The notes under the pieces were generated by a model, which made no database searches, had not been told where the DNA came from, and saw nothing but the letters and a program-made list of their open reading frames with translations. 64,000 nt of DNA from Firmicutes bacterium AF25-13AC (lineage in GTDB: Bacteria; Bacillota; Clostridia; Lachnospirales; Lachnospiraceae), in contig QUFP01000012.1 of the NCBI GenBank assembly GCA_003478935.1, positions 1-64,000 on the forward strand. The letters are read 5' to 3'. Below, one piece after another: positions 16,448 to 25,286 of the stretch (positions within the stretch are counted from its first letter, which is position 1; the number at the start of each line of letters is the position of its first letter). The translations under genes were made by a program, and so were the position numbers.

Positions 16448-17218
16448 TCAAAAGCTTTTTATCTCATAGTAAAGTGTTGCCACATATTGGCAGCCCTTCC
16501 ATACCGGCTCCTTTGACGTATCTTCTCTTGACAGACGCCAATCAAGCCAAAGTTCTTCTGCCGCAAGCGCCATATGACACATTGCAATGCCAATATCAAG
16601 AAGCGTCAGCTCTTTCATGCGTTTTGTCTGCATCAGACTTTCTTTTTTCATAAAGATGTGAATTTTTCCATCCTGCATCATAAAACGCCAAGGCTGAAGA
16701 TTGAATGCAGATGGCGCAATCCTTGCTGCCTCGATAATCTTTCGGGCATTTTGCTGCGCTACCGGCGGCTGATTCACAAGCTCTGTTATTTTTTTGCGGC
16801 TAGCCGGCTTTTTTACTGCCGTGGCCGCCGCCTTTCCAAATGCCACAACAATCATCGGCTGATACTGGTCAAGATCTGGCTTTGACTTTGCATCTCCAAG
16901 ATAACATGTAGCAAAGCCCTTTGATACCAGATATAAAACCAGCTGCTCCATCACATATCCGGCATTGACTGCCGCAAATGGATGATCCTTTGCTGAAAGC
17001 ACCAGATAATATGGTGCCTGCACCAAAAACATGCCTTTAAAAACATGCTTTTGTGTATTGTATGCCTCCACAACGGCGATCCTGTACGCTGCCTGCGGAT
17101 GCAGCGGTGCAAGTGTCTGAATAAAGCAATTAATCTGCTTCATAATATGCGGATCAATTGCCGTCATCTGAAAACGCCTGACGGAATGGCGTCTGCCTAT
17201 TGCTTCGTATTGTGTCAT
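16448..17218 (-). CDS. nitroreductase-family protein
   Basis: 256 residues, a fused two-lobed nitroreductase of the 'putative TM nitroreductase' group. The start RRHSVRRF is the FMN-phosphate binding motif; the second half carries ARIAPSAFNLQPW, which lines the flavin, and LDIGIAMCHMALAAEE near the C-terminus. Such enzymes reduce nitro or quinone compounds or act in unknown redox steps. It follows pepF by only 14 bases, so is co-transcribed. No membrane segment is obvious despite the family name. Confidence 0.82.
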   Translation of the reverse strand: MTQYEAIGRRHSVRRFQMTAIDPHIMKQINCFIQTLAPLHPQAAYRIAVVEAYNTQKHVFKGMFLVQAPYYLVLSAKDHPFAAVNAGYVMEQLVLYLVSKGFATCYLGDAKSKPDLDQYQPMIVVAFGKAAATAVKKPASRKKITELVNQPPVAQQNARKIIEAARIAPSAFNLQPWRFMMQDGKIHIFMKKESLMQTKRMKELTLLDIGIAMCHMALAAEELWLDWRLSREDTSKEPVWKGCQYVATLYYEIKSF

Positions 17219-17232
17219 GTTTCACCAGCCTT

Positions 17233-19023
17233 TCAGACAAGTGTTTCCAACTCCGTTACTAACTCTCCAAATAATGCCAGTGCATCAGCTACCGGCTTTT
17301 CTGTTGTCATATCTACACCAGCCATCTTTAAAAGATCAATAGGATCTTTGCTCTCGCCGCCCTTTAAGAAGCTCATGTAAGCATCTACTGCCGGCTTTCC
17401 TTCCTTTAAGATCTTTGCAGACAACGCAACTGCTGCTGAGTATCCTGTTGCATACTGATATACGTAAAATGGTGTGTAGAAATGAGGAATACGCATCCAC
17501 TCGTATGCAATCTCCTCATCCTTTTCCATATCTGGTCCAAAGTATTTCTGATTTAATTCCAGATACATCTGACTTAATGCTTCTGCTGTCAGAGGCTTTC
17601 CCTGTGCACAGTAATCATGTGCATTCTTCTCAAACTCAGCAAACATCGTCTGACGGAACAATGTTCCCTTAAAGCTGTCCAGATAATGATTTAACAGATA
17701 TTTTCTCTGCTCCTTATCTGTTGTCTTTTCCAAAAGATCATGCATCAATAAGCACTCATTGCATGTAGAAGCGACCTCCGCAACAAAGATCTTGTAATCA
17801 GAGTATGCGTAATCCTGTGCAGTTCTTGAATAGTAGGAATGAATGGAATGACCCATCTCATGAATCAGTGTAAATACGCTGTCAAGATTTTTTGTGTAGT
17901 TTAACAGTATGAATGGCTGTGAGTCGTAGCAACCCCAAGAGTATGCGCCGCCTTTCTTTCCCTTGTTTGGATAAATATCAATCCAGCGGTTTTCAAGACC
18001 CTCACGCGCATGAGAAAGATAATCCTCTCCCATCGGCTTTAATGCCTCAAGCACCATCTGCTTTGCCTGCTCAAACTCGTATGTCTGATTCTGTGCAGCA
18101 ACGATTGGTGTGTAAACATCATACATGTGAAGCTTGTCTACGCCAAGCACTTTCTTTCTAACAGCAACGTAGCGGTACATCATAGGAAGTGCCTCGTGAA
18201 CAGCACTTAATAAGTTGTCATAAACGCTCTCTGGCACATTGGAATCTGCCAAATACATAGCACGTGCTGATGAATATTTTCTTGACTGTGCATAAAATTT
18301 TGCCTGCTTTAAGTTGCCGCGGTATATTGCCGCAAATGTATTCTTTAAGCTTGCAATCTGACCGTAAAGTGTCTTAAATGCACCTTCTCTTACTGCACGG
18401 TCTGGTGACTCCATGTAGGAAATATATGTGCTGTTTGTCAGCGGCAGATGTGTGCCGTCCTCAAGCACGATATCAGGATACTTCATATCAGCATTCATTA
18501 ACACGCTGAAAATATCATCTGGTGCCTCTGCCATGTCTCCTGCTGCAGCTAAAAGCTCTTCTTTTTCTGCATCTAATGTGTGCTCCTGTCCGCGAAGCAT
18601 CTCTTCAATCTTTCTTCCATAATAAGCAGTGCGCTCATTTTCTTTTTCTGCAGCTTCTAACTGCTCCTTGCTGTAAGAAAGAATCTCCGGCTCTACAAAG
18701 GCACTAGCTGCGCCAATCTTTACGCCAAGGCTGCCGATCTTTGCTGACATTGTCTGGTAGGTGCTGTCTGTCGTGTCCTGATCAAAGCGCATTCTTGCGT
18801 AAACACTCAATTTGCTTAAACGGCGATGCAGTCCATAGTAAGCATCAAGAACTGCCGGGATCTTACTAACGTCTGCTTCAATTGCCCCCTTTAACTTTGC
18901 AAATTCTGCTGCGTCCTTTTCAAGAGCGGCGTAATCCTCTTCCCACAATTCATTGTTTGCATAAATGCTTTCAAGGTTCCATGTATCTTTTACATCAATA
19001 TCTTTTCTATCTTTTACTTCCAT
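17233..19023 (-). CDS. pepF: oligoendopeptidase F
   Basis: M3B zinc metallopeptidase of the cytoplasm that cleaves oligopeptides, 596 residues. Catalytic zinc motif HEMGH in TLIHEMGHSIHSYYS (about residues 389-403), followed by the downstream Glu region FVAEVASTCNECLL. The C-terminal YQYATGYSAAVALS is typical. Own promoter at 19074-19102 and a GGAAGCAGAT ribosome site. Confidence 0.95.
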   Translation of the reverse strand: MEVKDRKDIDVKDTWNLESIYANNELWEEDYAALEKDAAEFAKLKGAIEADVSKIPAVLDAYYGLHRRLSKLSVYARMRFDQDTTDSTYQTMSAKIGSLGVKIGAASAFVEPEILSYSKEQLEAAEKENERTAYYGRKIEEMLRGQEHTLDAEKEELLAAAGDMAEAPDDIFSVLMNADMKYPDIVLEDGTHLPLTNSTYISYMESPDRAVREGAFKTLYGQIASLKNTFAAIYRGNLKQAKFYAQSRKYSSARAMYLADSNVPESVYDNLLSAVHEALPMMYRYVAVRKKVLGVDKLHMYDVYTPIVAAQNQTYEFEQAKQMVLEALKPMGEDYLSHAREGLENRWIDIYPNKGKKGGAYSWGCYDSQPFILLNYTKNLDSVFTLIHEMGHSIHSYYSRTAQDYAYSDYKIFVAEVASTCNECLLMHDLLEKTTDKEQRKYLLNHYLDSFKGTLFRQTMFAEFEKNAHDYCAQGKPLTAEALSQMYLELNQKYFGPDMEKDEEIAYEWMRIPHFYTPFYVYQYATGYSAAVALSAKILKEGKPAVDAYMSFLKGGESKDPIDLLKMAGVDMTTEKPVADALALFGELVTELETLV

Positions 19024-19073
19024 ATCTGCTTCCCTTCCAAAAATTTTAGAGCTTTTCGCCCTTACATTATTCT

Positions 19074-19102
19074 ATCATACCGCAGAAAGCGGTTACTTGC
19101 AA
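19074..19102 (-). promoter_or_regulatory. promoter of pepF group
   Basis: Minus strand TTGCAA, 17-base spacer, TATGAT. The spacer holds an inverted repeat CCGC-5-GCGG that could be an operator. Confidence 0.65.
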
Positions 19103-19103
19103 C

Positions 19104-19754
19104 TTACAAAATTTTTACAAAGTGCGTGCGAAGCTCTGACAAACTAGGAAAAACTCCTTCGCACAGCGCGCGTGTTGCCTCATCTGGCTCATCTAAGTCA
19201 GGAATCATGAAAACACGACATCCTGCTGCGGCCGCAGCACGTACACCATTTGGCGAATCCTCAATTGCAATACAATCTGACGGTATACGGCCTGCTTTTT
19301 CACATGCAAGCTTATAAATATCTGGTGACGGCTTTCCATTTTTTACCATAACAGCACTTATTATTTCGTCAAAATAAGATGACAATCCTGCCATTTCAAG
19401 GTAACGGTTTGTGCGCTCAAGATCTGTTGCCGTTGCGATCATGCAGCGTATCTGACGGCTTTTTAGCCATAAAAGAATTTCTTTTGCACCCGGCTTTACA
19501 GTAATGCCATCTCGTTTAAGCATTTCTTCCATGATCTTTTTTCTATATGCACGCATTTCATCATACGGAAAACCTTTTCCATATTTTTCTTCAAAAAAGC
19601 GATACACATGCGGCCGGCCAAGACTTCTAAGGTCAAGTGCCTCTTCTTTTGTAATGGTATAACCAAATTTTGCAATTGCTTCACACCAACACACATTGTA
19701 ATATTTTTCTGTGTCAATCAGTGTTCCATCCATGTCAAAAAAGACAGTATCCAT
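19104..19754 (-). CDS. HAD-superfamily phosphatase (beta-PGM-like)
   Basis: 216 residues, Asp-nucleophile hydrolase. Motif I FFDMDGTLIDT (residues 4-14), motif II in MIATATD, motif III Lys in VKNGKPSPD, motif IV IAIEDSPNGVRAA. The alpha-helical cap after motif I places it with beta-phosphoglucomutase and sugar-phosphate phosphatases; the substrate is unknown. The start at 19754 is set by AAAGGAG with 6-base spacing. Own promoter at 19801-19829; the pepF promoter sits just beyond its stop. Confidence 0.9.
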   Translation of the reverse strand: MDTVFFDMDGTLIDTEKYYNVCWCEAIAKFGYTITKEEALDLRSLGRPHVYRFFEEKYGKGFPYDEMRAYRKKIMEEMLKRDGITVKPGAKEILLWLKSRQIRCMIATATDLERTNRYLEMAGLSSYFDEIISAVMVKNGKPSPDIYKLACEKAGRIPSDCIAIEDSPNGVRAAAAAGCRVFMIPDLDEPDEATRALCEGVFPSLSELRTHFVKIL

Positions 19755-19800
19755 AGTTTTCTCCTTTGCAGCACGGGACGTTTTGCTGCCCCACACTATA

Positions 19801-19829
19801 ATCATACAGAATTTTATTTTTAATTGCAA
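19801..19829 (-). promoter_or_regulatory. promoter of the HAD phosphatase
   Basis: Minus strand TTGCAA, 17-base spacer, TATGAT, about 47 bases before the start. Confidence 0.6.
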
Positions 19830-19891
19830 GGTATTTTCTTGCACCGAAGGTCTTTCGTAACATAACACCGTGAACTATAAAATAAACGCGC

Positions 19892-19921
19892 GTATAAAGC
19901 CCCTTCTTTCTGTGCATCCTT
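19892..19921 (+). promoter_or_regulatory. possible sigma-F/sigma-G promoter of sigG
   Basis: GTATA, 18-base spacer, CATCCTT, close to the forespore consensus (GYATA ... CATnnTA). It lies about 54 bases before the sigG ATG. No sigma-A-type promoter is as good here. Inference from a short motif. Confidence 0.4.
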
Positions 19922-19974
19922 TTAATGCATAATTTTTATGGCGGCAGCGACTGCTGCGGAAAGGAAGGATACAG

Positions 19975-20751
19975 ATGGCAGGCTACAAAGTGGAAATCTG
20001 CGGAGTCAATACGGCAACGTTGCCTCTGCTTGACAACAGTGAGAAGGAAACTTTGTTCCACCGAATCAAAAATGGAGATCAACAGGCGCGTGAGCTTTAC
20101 ATTACTGGAAATTTACGTCTTGTTTTAAGTGTGATTGGCCGCTTTTCTTCAAGCGGTGAAAATATTGATGATTTGTTTCAGATCGGCTGCATTGGCTTAA
20201 TGAAGGCAATTGACAATTTTGATCTTAGTCATCAGGTTAAATTTTCAACCTACGCAGTTCCGATGATCATCGGTGAGGTAAGACGCTTTTTGCGGGACAA
20301 TAACAGTATACGTGTCTCTCGTTCCCTTCGCGATATCGCTTATAAAACTGTTTCTGCAAGGGAAGCACTGACAAGGGAGCTTGACCGTGAGCCAACTCTT
20401 GATGAGATTGCTGAGCGCACTAGCATCAACCGCGAGGAAATTATTCAGTCGCTTGATGCGATTCAAAGTCCGCTAAGTCTTTATGAGCCCGTTTACAGTG
20501 ACGGCGGTGACACGCTCTATGTCATGGATCAAATTAGTGATAAGAAAAATAAAGAGGATAACTGGGTTCAGGAGATTGCACTTTGTGAGGCATTAAAAAA
20601 GCTCCCTAAGCGAGAGCAGCGTATCATTAAAATGCGTTTTTACGAGGGAAAGACTCAGATGGAGATTGCACAGGAAATACACATTTCCCAGGCACAGGTC
20701 TCTCGCCTTGAAAAAAGTGCCTTAAAAACAATGAAGGGATATCTCAGTTGA
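19975..20751 (+). CDS. sigG: RNA polymerase sporulation sigma factor SigG
   Basis: Late forespore sigma factor, 258 residues. The N-terminal KVEICGVNTATLPLL is a SigG hallmark. Region 2 DDLFQIGCIGLMKAIDNFDLSHQVKFSTYAVPMIIGEVRRFLRD (split here by known subregions 2.1-2.4) and region 4 KTQMEIAQEIHISQAQVSRLEK helix-turn-helix are clear. AAGGAAGG precedes ATG. In many Clostridia sigG lies right after sigE; here it is about 7 kb from sigE and on the opposite strand. An R1 repeat follows 15 bases after the stop. Confidence 0.95.
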   Translation: MAGYKVEICGVNTATLPLLDNSEKETLFHRIKNGDQQARELYITGNLRLVLSVIGRFSSSGENIDDLFQIGCIGLMKAIDNFDLSHQVKFSTYAVPMIIGEVRRFLRDNNSIRVSRSLRDIAYKTVSAREALTRELDREPTLDEIAERTSINREEIIQSLDAIQSPLSLYEPVYSDGGDTLYVMDQISDKKNKEDNWVQEIALCEALKKLPKREQRIIKMRFYEGKTQMEIAQEIHISQAQVSRLEKSALKTMKGYLS

Positions 20752-20766
20752 GATACCCCATACATA

Positions 20767-20935
20767 TGATGCCAGGGTCAAAAGCTACAAATCCGATCGT
20801 GCTTGCACGACAAGGATTTTGAGCTTGTGACCCGCTAAAATATGAGGATGCAGCGATTTTCGAAGAAAATCAGCGAATCCGAATATTTTTAGAATTGCGA
20901 GAGTTACGAAGTAACGGAGCAATTCGTGGGCATCC
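20767..20935 (+). repeat. R1 structured repeat, copy 3 (3' of sigG)
   Basis: 169 bp, sense to sigG and 15 bases after its stop. Carries the AAAATAT / ATATTTT version of stem P3 where other copies have AAAACAT / ATGTTTT, and the GTTAC-GAA-GTAAC tip of P4. It is the only sequence between sigG and the convergent gene at 20943 and may act as the end signal of both. Confidence 0.87.
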
Positions 20936-20942
20936 ACTAAAC

Positions 20943-21419
20943 TTACCGAATGAATGAGAACACGCCTCCGCTTACTAATCCCATGATGATGCCTGCCAGC
21001 ACGACACCACACATAACAGCAAGTGTGCTCTTTTTAAAATCCATATCAAGAAGGCTTGCTGCAAGTGTTCCTGTCCATGCGCCTGTTCCCGGAAGCGGTA
21101 TTCCTACAAACAAAAACAGTGCCACATAAAGACCTCTTCCTGCCTTTTCCTGAAGCTTCTTTCCGCCTCTCTCTCCTTTTTTAAGGCACCAGTTGAAGAA
21201 ACCTCCAATGTACTTTTTATCACTTCCCCACACGAGAATCTTTCTTGCAAACAAAAAGATAAATGGCACTGGAAGCATATTTCCAAGGATACAGATGATG
21301 TAAGATGGCAATAGCGGAAGTTTAAATCCGATTGCATACGGAATTGCACCTCTTAACTCAATGAGCGGCACCATGGAAATCAGAAAAATAATCAAATACT
21401 GCATAAATAAAATAACCAT
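20943..21419 (-). CDS. COG2426 small multidrug export family membrane protein
   Basis: 158 residues with about four membrane helices (roughly 5-25, 33-55, 93-117, 130-152). The family signature PLIELRGAIPYAIG near the N-terminus and FVGIPLPGTGAWTGTLAASLL in the middle are clear. Members are labelled 'putative small multi-drug export protein', but transport has not been shown to my knowledge. It trails the O-acetylation genes by 34 bases and is probably co-transcribed. GGCGG lies 6 bases before the ATG. Confidence 0.85.
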   Translation of the reverse strand: MVILFMQYLIIFLISMVPLIELRGAIPYAIGFKLPLLPSYIICILGNMLPVPFIFLFARKILVWGSDKKYIGGFFNWCLKKGERGGKKLQEKAGRGLYVALFLFVGIPLPGTGAWTGTLAASLLDMDFKKSTLAVMCGVVLAGIIMGLVSGGVFSFIR

Positions 21420-21453
21420 ACCTTTCCGCCGTATCTGTTAACGGCTATGTGCG

Positions 21454-22905
21454 TTACTGCATCAGACTGTTTAAGCGGTTCATTGACTCAATCGAACTGA
21501 TTGGATCTAGTCCGTTTAAGAACATTATATCAACCGTATTTATTCCCTCTGTCTGTGTAACAGTACGAATATATTCTGTAATATTTCCGTTGTATTCTCT
21601 GTAGTCAAACCAGTAAATAAACTGATAATGATCTGTTAAATACGGAACAAACGCATCTGCGTATGATTCCTTTACAAGAATACATGCCTGTCCATTTGCG
21701 ACATTCGGGTTTTCAATATAACTAAATGGCTGATCTCCCGCTGCAAAGCAGCTGTACTTTTGTGTACTGCGATAGCCTGATACATCGTTTATGATCGGCC
21801 AGTTTAAGGTATTTCCATCAGTATCTGTAAATGTCATTCTGTCATATGTAAGTGGCTTATATGCAATGACCGTATCTGGATTTGCTTCCATTGCTGATGC
21901 CTGCGTCTCTGTGTAATATGAACCTGTAAATCCTGGGAATGTTACCTGCTCATATTCTTCAAGCGCATGCGCATCTACTCCCTTTACCTGTGCCCACGCA
22001 TTGTAAGCATAATATGCACCAAGTCCTGTCCAGTGGTGATCTGTTCTAAAATAAATATACTCATCTGTATGCGCTGCAAGCACATCATAAATATCAATAT
22101 TTTTAACATTTGAGTTAAAGCTTGCCACATAATAATCAGTTGCCGCCTTCTCGTTTCTCCAATCAGGCTCTAACTGCGCACGCTCCTCATCTGTCAGATA
22201 AAAAGCTTCGCTGTTTGGAACAAGCATAGTATACACATTTGCTGTGCCTGCAAAGGTATCTGCAGTGCGGTTAACCATATCAATATATGTTGTAGCTGCC
22301 TGCTGGTTAAAGAAATACATACCGTAACCAGTATCTCCCTCTACATAAACACCATTTAATGTCTGACCTGTAATAGCCGGAAGAGAATATGACGGATCAT
22401 CTGTCGGAAGCACAATCTGTGCCGGTGCTGTTGCCTTGGCCGGTGTACTTTCTGCTAGCGCTGTAGTTACTTCTGTCTGAACAGATTCCTGCTCTGATTC
22501 TTCTGTAACAGCCTCAGATGTCTCTTCATTTTCATTTTTTGTCACAACTGGAATCTCATCTGCTGTGCCCTTATTTGATACAATCTGCTTTGTTTTTATT
22601 CCATAAAGCTTTTTCATAGCATTGCTTCCTGACATCCACACATCACGAAGCGGATAGGAATCAGAGTACCATGTGGAAATATCAGAAAAGTAACTTCCAT
22701 CTAACACACCTGAAACAGTAATTTGCGGAAACTTTGCTAACTCTCTTTTTTCTAGTACCGATTCCTTTGGACGAACAGGAATCATCAATCCGAGAATACA
22801 GCAAAATGCCATTACCACAATAAATAAAAACAATCCAAACGTTCTAGCCTTTTTATAGGCCGCTCGTTTTTGTTTCATAAATTCTTCTTTTTCTTTTTTA
22901 TCCAT
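21454..22905 (-). CDS. DHHW/AlgX-like O-acetylation protein
   Basis: 483 residues. The start at 22905 follows AAAGG with 6-base spacing. Short cytoplasmic Lys-rich part, one membrane helix at about 22-44, then a large extracellular SGNH-like domain with FRTDHHWTGLGAYYAYNAW, the DHHW motif. A Thr/Glu/Ser-rich insertion lies at about 130-180. These proteins work with MBOAT acyltransferases to add acetyl groups to extracellular polysaccharides or teichoic acids; the target here is unknown. It overlaps the tail of the distal MBOAT gene is not the case: the MBOAT stop at 22931 lies 25 bases upstream. Confidence 0.87.
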   Translation of the reverse strand: MDKKEKEEFMKQKRAAYKKARTFGLFLFIVVMAFCCILGLMIPVRPKESVLEKRELAKFPQITVSGVLDGSYFSDISTWYSDSYPLRDVWMSGSNAMKKLYGIKTKQIVSNKGTADEIPVVTKNENEETSEAVTEESEQESVQTEVTTALAESTPAKATAPAQIVLPTDDPSYSLPAITGQTLNGVYVEGDTGYGMYFFNQQAATTYIDMVNRTADTFAGTANVYTMLVPNSEAFYLTDEERAQLEPDWRNEKAATDYYVASFNSNVKNIDIYDVLAAHTDEYIYFRTDHHWTGLGAYYAYNAWAQVKGVDAHALEEYEQVTFPGFTGSYYTETQASAMEANPDTVIAYKPLTYDRMTFTDTDGNTLNWPIINDVSGYRSTQKYSCFAAGDQPFSYIENPNVANGQACILVKESYADAFVPYLTDHYQFIYWFDYREYNGNITEYIRTVTQTEGINTVDIMFLNGLDPISSIESMNRLNSLMQ

Positions 22906-22930
22906 GACAAACCTTTCTTTCGGACTTAAA

Positions 22931-24349
22931 TTAGAACTGGAAATACAAGAATGGATTGTAGCTGTCTCCGACAAGTGCCAAAAGCGACAGCAAAATCAAT
23001 ATTACCGGTGTAACTGCATCCAAATAGTACAAAAGTGTTGGAACCTTTTTCCTTTTATTTTCATAGCGATATGCCGCCATACGCAGATTCTTTCCAATTG
23101 GGAATACTGCGATAATTGAAATAATAAGAAGGAAAATATTATTTAACAATGTATAGAGTGTGGAAAGATTTCCAGCCATATGACCAAAGCCAAACATACC
23201 TGAAAGAACGTTTCCAAGCTCTGCCATACTCTCAAATTTAAATAATACCCAGCCGAAGTATACTACAAGCATTGCATAGATCCATCCTACTGCTCTTGGC
23301 AGTCTTTCGAGCACCTTCTTTAACACAAAGCGCTCCAATACAAGAAATACGAAGAAATAAAGTCCCCACAATATGTAGTTCCAGCTTGCGCCATGCCAAA
23401 TTCCTGTCAGTGCCCACACAATAAACATATTGCGCACAGTCAGAAGATCTCCACCTCTGCTGCCGCCAAGCGGGATATACACGTAATCACGGAAAAAGCT
23501 GCTAAGTGAAATATGCCATCTTCTCCAGAAATCCTGTACAGAAACTGAGCTGTATGGATAATTGAAGTTTTCAAGATAATGGAAGCCTACCATCTGTCCC
23601 ATACCAATGGCCATATCAGAATATGCGGAAAAATCAAGATAAATCTGAAGCATGTAAAAGAGCATTCCTAGCCAAAGTCCTGCTGTTGTCGCACTCTGTG
23701 TATTAGCAAGAAGTGTATCAGCAACAGAAGCACAGCCATTTGCTAAAATTGCTTTCTTTGCAAGACCAATTGAAAAACGGCGAATACCATTAGTCAGATC
23801 TGTAAGTGTTACCTTTCTGTCATCAATTTCTGCCGCAACTGTCTGATAACGTACAATCGGACCTGCAATGCACTGATGGAAAAGGCTGCAGTATAAAAGA
23901 AGCTTCCAATATGCCGGCTGTGCAGCAACTTCCTTTCTATATACATCTACTACATATGAAAGCAGCTGGAAGGTATAGAAGGAAATACCGATTGGAAGAA
24001 TAATCTTTGTTGCCTCTTTTGGGAAACCAATCAGTGCACTCAAATTTCCTGTAAGGAAATTCATGTACTTAAAAAAGATAAGAAGACCAAGCAAAACAAG
24101 ACACTCTGCCCACATCCAAAGCTTTCTTGTTTTTTGCTCCTCTTTTTTTTCAATCATAAGCGCACACAGCCAGCTCCAAAATGCCATTCCGGCAAGCAAA
24201 AGCAAATATGCAGCACCGCCCCACGCATAGAAAATGAGCGAAAATACGAGCAGTACAATATTTTTCTGACGAATCGTCTTTACCGAATAGTAACAGACGA
24301 GGTTTAATGCCAGAAATAAAAACACAAACAAAAGACTTGAAAAGACCAT
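22931..24349 (-). CDS. MBOAT-family O-acyltransferase (AlgI-like)
   Basis: 472 residues with about ten or more membrane helices. Conserved MBOAT histidine in TGIWHGASWNYILWG; the family stretches FSAYSDMAIGMGQMVGF and NFNYPYSSVSVQDFWRRWHISLS are also present. It moves acetyl groups across the membrane for the partner DHHW protein. GAAGGG before the ATG, promoter at 24398-24426. First gene of the MBOAT-DHHW-COG2426 unit. Confidence 0.95.
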   Translation of the reverse strand: MVFSSLLFVFLFLALNLVCYYSVKTIRQKNIVLLVFSLIFYAWGGAAYLLLLAGMAFWSWLCALMIEKKEEQKTRKLWMWAECLVLLGLLIFFKYMNFLTGNLSALIGFPKEATKIILPIGISFYTFQLLSYVVDVYRKEVAAQPAYWKLLLYCSLFHQCIAGPIVRYQTVAAEIDDRKVTLTDLTNGIRRFSIGLAKKAILANGCASVADTLLANTQSATTAGLWLGMLFYMLQIYLDFSAYSDMAIGMGQMVGFHYLENFNYPYSSVSVQDFWRRWHISLSSFFRDYVYIPLGGSRGGDLLTVRNMFIVWALTGIWHGASWNYILWGLYFFVFLVLERFVLKKVLERLPRAVGWIYAMLVVYFGWVLFKFESMAELGNVLSGMFGFGHMAGNLSTLYTLLNNIFLLIISIIAVFPIGKNLRMAAYRYENKRKKVPTLLYYLDAVTPVILILLSLLALVGDSYNPFLYFQF

Positions 24350-24397
24350 CGCTTTATCCCTTCTCCTTAATTATTTCTCAATTTAACATACAGAGCC

Positions 24398-24426
24398 ATT
24401 TTATTAAATCAACATAGGTTTGTCAA
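24398..24426 (-). promoter_or_regulatory. promoter of the MBOAT operon
   Basis: Minus strand TTGACA, 17-base spacer, TAAAAT; about 49 bases before the ATG. Confidence 0.75.
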
Positions 24427-24465
24427 GTCAAGAACCTTATCTTTGCGTAACTGTAAAAAATTGTT

Positions 24466-24506
24466 AAGAAAAAAGCTGCAAACGTCTTTTACAGCGTCTG
24501 CAGCCC
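24466..24506 (-). terminator. terminator after the J-domain gene
   Basis: Minus-strand stem GCTGCAGACG / CGTTTGCAGC (one G-U) then T6. Separates the J-domain operon from the MBOAT operon. Confidence 0.85.
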
Positions 24507-24527
24507 TAATTTTTTATAAATAACATT

Positions 24528-25286
24528 TTAAATGCAGAAAAAGCATGGCATGAAGCCACCTCCGCACATACTTGACGCACACATGCAGCAGCAAAGATCT
24601 GACAGACAATTTGAGCGCCCGTCTGTGCCAAAGCCATACTGCGTACCTCTGTCGGCATACCATCTGCCATTGTTCTCAAGACGGCTCACAAGCTGACGAT
24701 ACTCGGCATTTCCTGGCTCCATCTGTACTGCCTTTCTTGCATACTCAAGCGCATTGATCTGATTTCCGATACCTGAATTTGCAATCGCGCTGTAATAATA
24801 CCATCTTGCATTTCGTTCCTGAATGGAATTTAAGACATTACATGCTTCCTGATAATGACCAGAGTTTATAAAGTTTCGTGCGGCCTGCATACGAGGCTCT
24901 TCCTCGCGGTCCGACGCACCAAAACCACCGAAGCCACCAAATCCGCCAAATCCACCGAAATCTCCATAATCAGAGCCATTTCGATAGGAACCGCCTCCAT
25001 AGGAAGAATTTCCGTAGCCACCTGAGTAACCACCGTAGTGGGAACTGCCTGGTCCATACTGGCTGCCTGCTGTTCCATGGCCACCATACTGACGCTCTTT
25101 CATGATCTGGTCATATGCCGCCTGTACCTTTTTAAACATCTCCTCGGCCTGTGCCTTGTTTGGATTATTGATGTTCGCATCCGGATGGTACTTTCGGCTC
25201 AAATTCCGGTATGCCTTTTTTATCTCATCGTCCGACGCATCGCGGGACACTCCTAAAACCTGATATGGATCCATAAACACACTCAT
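24528..25286 (-). CDS. J-domain protein with Gly-rich region, repeat helices and Cys-rich tail
   Basis: 252 residues. J domain at about 5-70 with the HPD motif ([13 protein letters not shown]), so it should stimulate a DnaK-type ATPase. A Gly/Tyr/Ser-rich segment (about 72-125), helical TPR-like repeats (about 130-210, [26 protein letters not shown] region) and an unusual Cys-rich C-terminus (CCCMC...CGGG...CFFC) follow. It lacks the zinc finger and C-terminal substrate domains of DnaJ. Its ATG overlaps the DUF5685 stop (ATGA), so the two are translated together. Confidence 0.88.
   Translation of the reverse strand: MSVFMDPYQVLGVSRDASDDEIKKAYRNLSRKYHPDANINNPNKAQAEEMFKKVQAAYDQIMKERQYGGHGTAGSQYGPGSSHYGGYSGGYGNSSYGGGSYRNGSDYGDFGGFGGFGGFGGFGASDREEEPRMQAARNFINSGHYQEACNVLNSIQERNARWYYYSAIANSGIGNQINALEYARKAVQMEPGNAEYRQLVSRLENNGRWYADRGTQYGFGTDGRSNCLSDLCCCMCASSMCGGGFMPCFFCI

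Noticed and set aside
20767..20935. R1 elements as simple intrinsic terminators
   Set aside because: None has a stem followed directly by a T-run, and copy 2 lies inside an operon; R1-1 is followed by a separate proper terminator.
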